A DNA stretch of 29,257 nt from Halobacteriales archaeon QS_5_70_15. GTDB taxonomy: Archaea; Halobacteriota; Halobacteria; Halobacteriales; Haloarculaceae. A program made the position numbers and the translations under genes. Positions 7,797 to 13,941 of the stretch are shown here, in pieces (position 1 is the first letter of the stretch; every line of letters begins with the position of its first letter). The notes under the pieces are model-generated. The model worked only from the letters and a program-made list of their open reading frames with translations, did not search any database and was not told where the DNA came from. The stretch covers positions 1 through 29,257 of the forward strand of contig PXRQ01000059.1 of the NCBI GenBank assembly GCA_003022005.1, written 5' to 3'.

Positions 7797-8852
7797 CTAC
7801 AGGGTCTCGGGGTCGGCGCGCCCGAGACCCCACCTGACGAGTATCGCGAGCCCGAGCGCGGCCACCGCGTAGCCGGCGACGGCGGCGTCGGTGAGCGGGC
7901 CGGGGCTGTCGATGGCGAGCAGCGCCGCCGTCGACGCGGGGTCCTCCGGGAGCGCCGTCGCGACCGTGAACAGCCCGAGCACGGCGAACGAGTAGAGCAG
8001 CTGTCCCCGCTGTCTGTCCGCGACGACGAGCGTGGTCCCGACCCCGAGCGCGACGGCGGCGACCGAGAGCGCGGCGACGAGCAGCGTCACCCGGAGGGGG
8101 TTGGCGACGGGGATGCCGTTGAGCGAGAGGAGTCCCACCCACAGCAGCGCCTGTGCGGGCCCCAGCGCCGCCAGCGCGAGCGCCTTCCCCTCGACGATGG
8201 CCGCGAGCGAGAGCGGCGTCACCCGCAGCAGTTCGAGGGTGCCGCGCTCGACCTCCTCGGTGATGCCGTCGACCGCGACCGAGCCGACGATGAACGACGG
8301 GAGCAGCAGCAGCATCGGGACGAGCACCGTGTAGGTGAACCCGAGGTAGGGGCTGGCGTCGACCCGCGGCGGCAGCGGGACGGGCTCGGTCCCGAGCGAG
8401 TCGGATCGCTCGGCACGTTCGGTCCGTTCGAGCGCCTCCAGCACCGACCGGACCCGCACGACGACGAGCGTCTTGCGCAGACCGTCCGCGGGGGCGATCA
8501 CGGTCACCGAGATCCGCCCGTCGCGGGTTCGGGCCTCCACGAGCGCGTCGGCCGCCCCCGACTCGAAGGCGCCGGCGGCGGTCGAACGGTCCGCGAACGA
8601 GCGGGCCCGGAGCCCGTCGGCCGCCTCGGCCGCCTCGAGGAACTCCCCGGCGGCGTCCCCGACGACGGCCACCTCGACGCCGCCCTCCGCGGCCGCCTCG
8701 GGGCTGTACAGCGACGTCAGCCCGACCACGAGGAACGAGGAGAACCCCGCGACCAACAGCTGGATGACGAGCGCGAGGACGATCGTCTTCTCCCGGGAGA
8801 GCGAGGAGAGCTCACGGCGCCCCACGACGAACCGGCCGCGGGCCTCAGACAA
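7797..8852 (-). CDS. ABC-2 type exporter permease (NatB-like)
   Basis: The product is 351 aa and begins with the usual ABC-2 permease start RELSSLSREKTIVLALVIQLLVAGFSSFLV: a cytoplasmic lead and first membrane helix. A large extracellular region of mixed alpha/beta character follows (about residues 55-165), then five further helices: VLVPMLLLLPSFIVGSVAV; the conserved cytoplasmic VDGITEEVERGTLELLRVTPLSLAAIVEGKALA between helices, which couples to the ATPase; and the helices PAQALLWVGLLSL, VTLLVAALSVAAVAL and YSFAVLGLFTVATAL. It overlaps the permease-protease fusion gene upstream by 8 bases (ATGTCTGA) and is the last gene of the ABC operon. Substrate unknown; sodium, drug or lipid export are known for relatives. 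Confidence 0.85.
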   Translation of the reverse strand: MSEARGRFVVGRRELSSLSREKTIVLALVIQLLVAGFSSFLVVGLTSLYSPEAAAEGGVEVAVVGDAAGEFLEAAEAADGLRARSFADRSTAAGAFESGAADALVEARTRDGRISVTVIAPADGLRKTLVVVRVRSVLEALERTERAERSDSLGTEPVPLPPRVDASPYLGFTYTVLVPMLLLLPSFIVGSVAVDGITEEVERGTLELLRVTPLSLAAIVEGKALALAALGPAQALLWVGLLSLNGIPVANPLRVTLLVAALSVAAVALGVGTTLVVADRQRGQLLYSFAVLGLFTVATALPEDPASTAALLAIDSPGPLTDAAVAGYAVAALGLAILVRWGLGRADPETL

Positions 8853-10674
8853 GGGCGCTCACCACTGTCAGGTTGTACGCGACGTGGACGAGCACCGCGA
8901 GCCCGGTGCCGCCGAGCCACGCGACGGTCCCCCGCCTCGCACCGAGCGCGGAGACGCCGGCGGTGACGACGTGGAGCGCCAGGGGGGCCAGCAGGAGCGC
9001 GGCCGCGAGCAGCGGGCCGTCAGCACCGACCTGGAACGCGGCGCTGCCCACCCGGAGCCGCGGGAGGCCGACGAGACGGACGACCAGCGTGAGCTTCTCC
9101 CCGAGGAAGAACCCCAGCCCCGACGCCGCGCCGGCGAGCAGGGCCGTCCGACGGGTTCGGGGGTAGCGGCCGTCGACGAACCCCGCGAGCACCGGAAGCG
9201 ACTTCGCGAGCTCCTCGACGACGGCGACCACCAGGAGCACCATGAGGATCGAGAGCCCCCCCGGGAGCGCGAACAGGAACGCCACCGCGAGCAGTTCGGC
9301 GACGAAGACGAACGGAATGAGCACCGCCGTCAGCCCGACGAGGCTGCGGGGCGAACTGATCCGGCCGCCGAGCGCGTCGAGGGCCTTCAGGTGGACCGGG
9401 CGCTGGGTGAACATGTCCTCCTCGCGGTAGACCCCGAGCCCGAGCCCGAACAGCACGCCCGCGGCGAGCGCCGAGGGGAGCGTCGCGAACGCCACGTCCG
9501 GCACGGCGACCGCCGTGCCCGTGAGGTCACGGACGACGAGCGTGAGCGGGGAGATGAACGCGAGCGGGTCGACGTCGGTGAAGATGGCCGGGACGAACGC
9601 GAACGTCATCAGGCCGACGGAGATCGCGACGACGACGAACGTGAGCTCCTTGAACGACCGGGCGAGCATCCCCCCGAGGAACGCCGCACCGAGGAACAGC
9701 AGCGCGAGCGAGCCGACCGCGAGCACGGAGAGCGCCCCGCCGCCGACGAGGACGGTGACGACCGCCGCGAGCCCGACCGAAGCGAGGAGGTACGGGAGCG
9801 TCTTCCCGGCGACGATCTCCGCGGCCGAAACCGGCGCGACCAGCAGCAGCTCCCCCCGGCGGTTGATCCGCTCGCGGAGCACCGACGAGGAGTAGGCCTG
9901 CACGACGAAGTTCAGGGGCAGGAGGAACACGAACGCGAGCACGAGCGACTGGAAGGGGAACGGCGGCGCGATGCCCGAGGGCGACCCGCTGGTCGTCCCC
10001 GTCCCGAAGAGGTCCACGCCGAACGGCGAGCCGGAGCCGCCCGCGCCGTCCCCGCTCTCCCCGGCATCGGTATCGGCCGTCCCGTCGCTGCCCCCGTCGC
10101 CGCCGGAGCCGGACCCGCCCGTGGCGCCGCCGGCACCCTCGCTCTCCCCGTCCGACGCGGGGTCGCCCCCGGACCGCTCGCTCTCGCGGGGGGCGTATTC
10201 GAGCGACACCCGGACCGGGAACGCCGCCGTCTCGTTCGGCTCGCCGGCCATCCGGCGATCGTTGTAGGACTCGACCGACCGCCGGAGCTTTGCGAGCGCC
10301 GCCCGGGCCTTCGGGGTCGGCTCGCCCCCCTCGGTCGCCAGCAGTATCTCCCCGTCGACGATCACGAGCTCGTAGCCCTCGGAGGGCGTCAGTCGACCGT
10401 CGGCCGCGGCCGCCCGTCCGTCGCCCCGGACGACGAACGCGGGTTGGGCCTCGAGGACACCGCGGTACGGGGTGTCCTCGGTCGCGCCGACCCGGTAGAT
10501 GCCCTCGTCGAGCGCGAGCCCCGATCCGGCGGCCATCGGCAGCGCCGCGAGGAGGACGACCGCCCCGAACAGGTAGACGCCGACCGTCCGGCGGTCGAGC
10601 GTGCCGGTCCCCCGGAGGACCTCCCACCGGGCGATGCGGACGACGACGCGCGGCCGGAACCGCGGCCCGATCAC
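8845..10674 (-). CDS. Fusion of ABC-2 permease with C-terminal PrsW-like intramembrane protease domain
   Basis: The product is 609 aa, start GTG 10674 (GTG overlaps the ATPase stop as GTGA). Residues 1 to about 410 form an ABC-2 permease: first helix near residue 30, a large external region that includes a Gly/Ser/Asp-rich disordered stretch, helix FQSLVLAFVFLLPLNF, the coupling segment SSVLRERINRRGELLLVAPVSAAEIVAGK split across the helices, and further helices. Residues about 440-609 form a PrsW-type membrane protease: EELAK (487-491), FFLGE (522-526), His568, and HVAYN (597-601). The family motifs are EExxK, FxxxE and HxxxD; the last here is HxxxN, closer to CAAX/CPBP proteases. Both halves are membrane proteins, so the fused protease sits beside the transport pore. 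Which product is cleaved is unknown. Confidence 0.85.
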   Translation of the reverse strand: MIGPRFRPRVVVRIARWEVLRGTGTLDRRTVGVYLFGAVVLLAALPMAAGSGLALDEGIYRVGATEDTPYRGVLEAQPAFVVRGDGRAAAADGRLTPSEGYELVIVDGEILLATEGGEPTPKARAALAKLRRSVESYNDRRMAGEPNETAAFPVRVSLEYAPRESERSGGDPASDGESEGAGGATGGSGSGGDGGSDGTADTDAGESGDGAGGSGSPFGVDLFGTGTTSGSPSGIAPPFPFQSLVLAFVFLLPLNFVVQAYSSSVLRERINRRGELLLVAPVSAAEIVAGKTLPYLLASVGLAAVVTVLVGGGALSVLAVGSLALLFLGAAFLGGMLARSFKELTFVVVAISVGLMTFAFVPAIFTDVDPLAFISPLTLVVRDLTGTAVAVPDVAFATLPSALAAGVLFGLGLGVYREEDMFTQRPVHLKALDALGGRISSPRSLVGLTAVLIPFVFVAELLAVAFLFALPGGLSILMVLLVVAVVEELAKSLPVLAGFVDGRYPRTRRTALLAGAASGLGFFLGEKLTLVVRLVGLPRLRVGSAAFQVGADGPLLAAALLLAPLALHVVTAGVSALGARRGTVAWLGGTGLAVLVHVAYNLTVVSALV

Positions 10675-11633
10675 CTCCCCGCCTCCCGGTCGCGGCGGTC
10701 CGTTCCCCGCCGGTCCCCCCGCCGTTCCCGTCCGTCGGCGGACCGGTTCTCGGCGGACCGGTTCTCGGCGTCCCCGGAGGCGAGGTCGAGGAACACGCCC
10801 TCCAGCGAGGACTCGCTGGTACGGATGTCGACGACCCGGCCGTCCCGGTCCGTCAGCCGCTCCCGGATCCCCTCGACCGCGTCCATCGACCCGACGGTGA
10901 GACGGAACCGACCGTTCTCGCGGGTGGAACCGTCCAGTTCGACGTCCGCGTAGACGTGGTACTCCGTGGTGCCGTGCTCCCGGCGGAGCACATCGACCGG
11001 TCCCTGCGCGACGATCCGCCCCTCGTTCATGATGGCGATCCGGTCACAGACCTCCTCGACGTGGTAGAGGTTGTGTGCCGAGAAGACGACGGTCTTGCCC
11101 CGGTCGGCCAGTTCCCGGGTGAAGTCGACGATGTAGTTCGTCGTCAGCGGGTCGAGCCCGGAGGCCGGCTCGTCGTACACGAGGACGTCGGGATCGTTGA
11201 CGAGCGACCGGGCGATGGCGACCTTCCGCTTCATCCCCTTGGAGACGTCGCCCAGCGCCCGGTCGCGGTAGTCGAGGTCGAGGCGGTCGAGCGTCCGCTC
11301 GATGCGCCCGTCGGCCGTCCCCCCGTCGACGCCGTAGAGGTCGGCGAAGAACCGCAGGTAGCTACGGGGGGTCATCTCCTCGTAGAGCGGGGACTCCTCG
11401 GGGAGGAACCCGAGGTGGCGGCGCATCCCGTCCTCGCTGGCGTCGTAGCCGACCACCCGGGCGCTCCCGGCCGTCGGTTCGACCAGCCCCGCGAGCATCT
11501 TCAGCGTCGTCGTCTTGCCGGCGCCGTTCGGTCCGACCACGCCGAACACCTCGCCGGGGTCGACCGCGAAGCTGCTCCCCTCCACGGCGACGAAGCCGCC
11601 GTACTCCTTGCGCAGCCCCTCGACCTCGATCAT
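10671..11633 (-). CDS. ABC transporter ATP-binding protein (exporter, ABC-2 partner)
   Basis: The product is 320 aa from ATG 11633. Walker A GPNGAGKTT is at 34-42, the Q-loop lies in YEEMTPRSYL... (LPEESPLYEEMT), the signature region is DVSKGMKRKVAIARSL, Walker B is VLVYDEPASGLD, and the switch histidine is in VVFSAHNLYHVEEV. The C-terminal 90 residues form the extra strand/helix domain of this subfamily (EYHVYADVELDGSTRENGRF..., SSLEGVFLDLASGD). The tail carries a 15-bp tandem duplication encoding the repeated pentapeptide ENRSA/ENRSA near residues 293-302. It is the first gene of the operon. CGTTTAGACG about 34 bases before the start is a plausible TATA box with a short leader. Confidence 0.9.
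   Translation of the reverse strand: MIEVEGLRKEYGGFVAVEGSSFAVDPGEVFGVVGPNGAGKTTTLKMLAGLVEPTAGSARVVGYDASEDGMRRHLGFLPEESPLYEEMTPRSYLRFFADLYGVDGGTADGRIERTLDRLDLDYRDRALGDVSKGMKRKVAIARSLVNDPDVLVYDEPASGLDPLTTNYIVDFTRELADRGKTVVFSAHNLYHVEEVCDRIAIMNEGRIVAQGPVDVLRREHGTTEYHVYADVELDGSTRENGRFRLTVGSMDAVEGIRERLTDRDGRVVDIRTSESSLEGVFLDLASGDAENRSAENRSADGRERRGDRRGTDRRDREAGR
10735..10768 (-). repeat. Tandem duplication of a 15-bp unit in the ATPase tail
   Basis: GGCGGACCGGTTCTC occurs twice in succession here, encoding the duplicated ENRSA pentapeptide near the C-terminus. Being a multiple of three it leaves the frame intact. It lies in a charged, probably disordered tail, so the effect should be neutral. Confidence 0.8.
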
Positions 11634-11770
11634 CTACTCGTCGGTGGTGACGGGGAGCCCCCGTCTAAACGTTGACCCCGGTTCACCGCTGGAGCCGACG
11701 GGGACGACCCCCGGTGAACCGATCGGGCCAGTCCGGTCCGTCCCGGGTATCCGGGGCGGTCCGGGGGTTC

Positions 11771-12217
11771 ATGCCGCTCGCGCCCCTACGCCGTCCGGTG
11801 AGGCTCGCACGCACCCCCGACGGCCGACGGCTCGAGGTCGCCCGACGGATCGACGCCGACCCCGACCGGGTCTGGACGGTGCTGACCGACACCGAACTGT
11901 GGCCGCGGTGGGGGCCGTCGGTGACCGACGTGGAGTGTGCCGACCGCTTCGTGCGCGAGGGGTCGACCGGGCGGCTCCGGACCCCGATCGGCGTCTGGCT
12001 GCCGTTCACCGTCCGGACCTGCACCGACCGGCGGTGGACGTGGGCCGTCGCGCGGGTCCCGGCGACGGGACACCGGGTCGAGTCGGTCGAGGGGGGTAGC
12101 GGCGCCCGTGCCGTCTTCGAGCTACCGCCGCTGGCGGCGGGCTACGCGCCGGTCCCGCGGCGGGCGCTCGAACGGATCGCGGAACTCGCGACGGCGGGGC
12201 GTGGCGGGGAGACGTAG
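11771..12217 (+). CDS. SRPBCC-family (polyketide cyclase/START-like) protein
   Basis: The product is 148 aa from ATG 11771. It has the start VARRIDADPDRVWTVLTDTELWPRWGPSVTDVE, the typical SRPBCC N-terminal strand, helix and W-P-x-W turn, then RLRTPIGVWLPFTVRTC and RWTWAVARVPATGHRVE strands, and a C-terminal alpha helix ARRALERIAELAT-like (VPRRALERIAELA), which closes the hydrophobic cavity. SRPBCC proteins bind lipids or aromatic ligands, and a few are enzymes; no active-site pattern is evident. The ATG chosen gives full-length family coverage; an upstream in-frame extension (from 11672) is low-complexity and Arg-rich. It is single and convergent with the zinc protein gene. Confidence 0.75.
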   Translation: MPLAPLRRPVRLARTPDGRRLEVARRIDADPDRVWTVLTDTELWPRWGPSVTDVECADRFVREGSTGRLRTPIGVWLPFTVRTCTDRRWTWAVARVPATGHRVESVEGGSGARAVFELPPLAAGYAPVPRRALERIAELATAGRGGET

Positions 12218-12276
12218 CTGAGAGCGGGCGTACACGCTGGGAATCGTCCGGGAGCCGCGACCCCGGAGAACGGTCG

Positions 12277-12516
12277 TTACCGCGTCGGTGCGACGGTGAA
12301 GTCGCCTACCGGTCGGAGGTCCTCGCCGATGCCGGAGCCCTCGCACTCCTCGTTCGGGCATCGATAGTGCCACCCGTCCCGTGTGGCCCGTCGCTCCGAG
12401 AACTTCTCGCCGCACTGGCTGCAGACGAGCGTCTCGTCCGAACACTTGTCCTTGTGGAGTTCGAGCCGGAGCTCGGACCCGAAGGTCCGCTTGCAGGTCC
12501 TACACGTGTACGTCAT
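12277..12516 (-). CDS. Small zinc-finger protein with two CxxC/C2H2-like modules (79 aa)
   Basis: The chosen start at ATG 12516 gives MTYTCRTCKRTFGSELRLELHKDKC. This is a C2H2-like finger (CxxC...H...C), followed by LVCSQCGEKFSERRATRDGWHYRCPNEECEG, a CxxC...C-P-x-x-x-C zinc ribbon. The upstream ATG at 12537 (7 codons more) is not preferred, because a TATA box (TATAAG, 12540-12545) has its centre about 26 bases before 12516 and would place the mRNA start at that codon. Small zinc proteins of this class are widespread in haloarchaea and often influence adhesion, motility or stress genes; this one is not identified individually. No linked operon partner. Confidence 0.8.
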   Translation of the reverse strand: MTYTCRTCKRTFGSELRLELHKDKCSDETLVCSQCGEKFSERRATRDGWHYRCPNEECEGSGIGEDLRPVGDFTVAPTR

Positions 12517-12539
12517 AGCAGGGGGATTCTTACGCATCG

Positions 12540-12545
12540 CTTATA
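12540..12545 (-). promoter_or_regulatory. TATA box of the zinc-finger gene
   Basis: TATAAG on the minus strand is centred 26 bases before ATG 12516 (spacing of a leaderless transcript), deciding the start of the 79-residue protein against the ATG at 12537. Confidence 0.6.
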
Positions 12546-12714
12546 CAGGTACTGCTTTCCATACGTGGGAGCTATATACCGACCGCTTCGACAGTCCGAC
12601 CAGGAGCCGACGCTCGACCGCCGGACGTCCGATACCGACGGTCTCGACCCATCAGTTCTCGTCCGGACCTGTTCAAACAAAATCGGGACGAAATCCTCCC
12701 GTAATCCCACCGTC
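12546..12714. other. Gene-free stretch between zinc-finger promoter and MITE copy 3
   Basis: This is less GC-rich than its surroundings (for example ACAAAATCGGGACGAAATCC). No ORF with coding composition, no RNA-gene pattern and no repeat other than the MITE that begins at 12718 is seen. I see nothing functional. Confidence 0.5.
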
Positions 12715-12717
12715 TGA

Positions 12718-12796
12718 TACGGTCGTGCGTAACGATTTGCCGGCGATCGCCCGGCCGGGATCGGCGATCACCGGTAACGGACGACGCACGACCGTA
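12718..12796. mobile_element. MITE copy 3 (type A, 79 bp), TGA target duplication
   Basis: The left end is TACGGTCGTGCGTA. The right end differs by one base (GACGCACGACCGTA). TGA at 12715-12717 and at 12797-12799 flank it. It is nearly palindromic throughout (GCCGGCGATCGCC against GGCGATCACCGGT). Same orientation as copy 1. It lies between genes and interrupts nothing visible. Confidence 0.87.
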
Positions 12797-12848
12797 TGAG
12801 AGGAAGACGAGAGGTGCCGGGGTCCTCCTCGTGCCCGCGCCGCGCTCA

Positions 12849-12926
12849 TACCGTCGGACATAACTACCTGAACATCATCGCCACCCCGGTAGGGCGATGT
12901 CGTTCATGGGCTTATGTCCGACAGTA
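12849..12926. mobile_element. MITE copy 5, related type B (78 bp), in the doxX stop codon, TCA target duplication
   Basis: Left end TACCGTCGGACATAA and right end TTATGTCCGACAGTA are inverted repeats with one mismatch, and pairing continues inwards (CATCATCGCC against GGCGATGTCG). TCA at 12846-12848 and TCA at 12927-12929 flank it directly. The right-hand TCA is the stop codon TGA of the doxX-like gene (minus strand). The end sequence TACnGTCG resembles type A ends, so this is a related subtype rather than a copy of them. Confidence 0.8.
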
Positions 12927-13373
12927 TCAGAACAGGCCGACGCCGACCGCGTAGGGCCAGGGAGCCCCGCCGAGCGCCGCGAGGCCGACGGCGGCCCCCG
13001 CCAGCGTGACGTTCTTGAGGAACTGGGTCATCTCGGTCTGCTGTTGCTGTGGGTCCTCGACCGTCCAGAAGTCGTGCATCCCGACGGCGCTGGCGAGCAG
13101 GAACAGCGCCAGCGCGCCGGCACCGACGACGGCGTACACGCCGGCGACGACCGAGAGCCCGCCGAGGACGAGCAGCCCGCCGCTGAACGCCACGGCGAGC
13201 CTCGGGGCCGGGACGCCCTTCATCCCGGCGTAGCCCGCCATGTCCTCCAGGCTCGTGAAGTGGTTGAGCCCCATGAACGCCAGCACGCCGCCGAACAGCA
13301 CGCGGGCGAGGAGGAACAGCTCGGCGGAGCCGGGCGAGGCGAAAACGCCGGACTGCAGGGCGAGGTAGCTCAC
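12927..13373 (-). CDS. DoxX-family membrane protein
   Basis: The product is 148 aa with four membrane helices: LFLLARVLFGGVLAFMGLNHF near the start (typical DoxX first helix with a conserved G-x-N-H-F), AFSGGLLVLGGLSVVAGV, GALALFLLASAVGMHDFW and NVTLAGAAVGLAALGG. Between them lies a conserved loop with MHDFWTVEDPQQQQTEM. DoxX/DoxD-like proteins are linked to thiosulfate-quinone or redox chemistry. The start is GTG 13373 (MSYLALQ...); no in-frame ATG exists upstream because the frame closes. It is transcribed divergently from the HxlR-type regulator and its stop codon coincides with the target duplication of MITE copy 5. Confidence 0.85.
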   Translation of the reverse strand: MSYLALQSGVFASPGSAELFLLARVLFGGVLAFMGLNHFTSLEDMAGYAGMKGVPAPRLAVAFSGGLLVLGGLSVVAGVYAVVGAGALALFLLASAVGMHDFWTVEDPQQQQTEMTQFLKNVTLAGAAVGLAALGGAPWPYAVGVGLF

Positions 13374-13450
13374 TCGGACACCCCCGTCGACGAGGTCAGT
13401 GAGGGATCGGTACGTACTTCCGAACTGGGTCTTGGTTGCATCACGTTACT

Positions 13451-13468
13451 AGGTCCGAATCCGAACCT
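13451..13468. promoter_or_regulatory. Candidate operator: 18-bp imperfect palindrome between doxX and hxlR
   Basis: AGGTCCGAATCCGAACCT matches its reverse complement at 14 of 18 positions. It abuts the TATA box at 13468-13474 of the hxlR gene and lies in the shared divergent region, which suits a self-binding HxlR repressor acting on both genes (inference). Confidence 0.5.
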
Positions 13469-13474
13469 ATATAT
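13468..13474 (+). promoter_or_regulatory. TATA box of the hxlR gene
   Basis: TATATAT is centred about 39 bases before ATG 13510, predicting an mRNA start near 13497 and a leader of about 13 bases. It overlaps the edge of the palindrome at 13451-13468. Confidence 0.6.
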
Positions 13475-13509
13475 CGCTTCGCGGACACAGGTGGTACCAG
13501 GTAACGACG

Positions 13510-13848
13510 ATGTCATCGGAAACCACCACGAGCGTCGAGGAGAGCCACCCGGTCGAGAGCGCTTGCCCGGTCGTCGAGTCGATGGAGCAGATCGGCTCGA
13601 AGTGGCGACTGGTCGTCCTCCACGACCTCCAGGACGGCGAGAAGCGGTTCAACGAGCTCAAACGTTCGACGGAGGCGAGTTCGCGCACCCTCTCGCGGGT
13701 GCTCGACGACCTCCAGGAGAGCGGGCTGGTCCACCGGCGGCTCGAGGAGGACGCCCCGGTGGCCACCTACTACCGGCTGACCGAGAAGGGCGAGTCGCTC
13801 TGTCCCGTCTTCGACCAGATCGAGCGCTGGGCCGAGGACTGGCTCTGA
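13510..13848 (+). CDS. HxlR-family winged-helix transcriptional regulator
   Basis: The product is 112 aa. It has the family signature CPVVESMEQIGSKWRLVVLHDLQDGEKRFNELKR: Cys19 before the first helix (the redox-reactive cysteine conserved in many HxlR proteins), then the winged helix-turn-helix, with recognition helix SSRTLSRVLDDLQESGLVHRRL and wing VATYYRLTEKGESL. The family senses electrophiles or redox state and usually regulates a divergent gene, here doxX, which itself is tied to redox metabolism. The stop codon TGA 13846-13848 is the left target duplication of MITE copy 4. Palindrome and TATA box upstream support autoregulation. Confidence 0.9.
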   Translation: MSSETTTSVEESHPVESACPVVESMEQIGSKWRLVVLHDLQDGEKRFNELKRSTEASSRTLSRVLDDLQESGLVHRRLEEDAPVATYYRLTEKGESLCPVFDQIERWAEDWL

Positions 13849-13928
13849 TACGGTCGTGCGTAGTCTCTTACCGGCGATAACCGACCTCCGTCCGGGTGAT
13901 CGACGGTAGATCGTTACGCACGACCGTA
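13849..13928. mobile_element. MITE copy 4 (type A, 80 bp) in the hxlR stop codon, TGA target duplication
   Basis: The ends TACGGTCGTGCGTA and TACGCACGACCGTA are perfect inverted repeats and the interior pairs widely. It is one base longer than the others. TGA 13846-13848 (the hxlR stop) and TGA 13929-13931 flank it. Its interior matches copy 2 in the same orientation. It ends 13 bases before the dppF stop codon on the other strand. Confidence 0.87.
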
Positions 13929-13941
13929 TGAGTCGGGCCGC

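Noticed and set aside
8473..10953. 826-codon plus-strand ORF over the ABC-2 operon
   Set aside because: An antisense shadow (repetitive E/R/D/G composition) of two genes with clear membrane helices and motifs.
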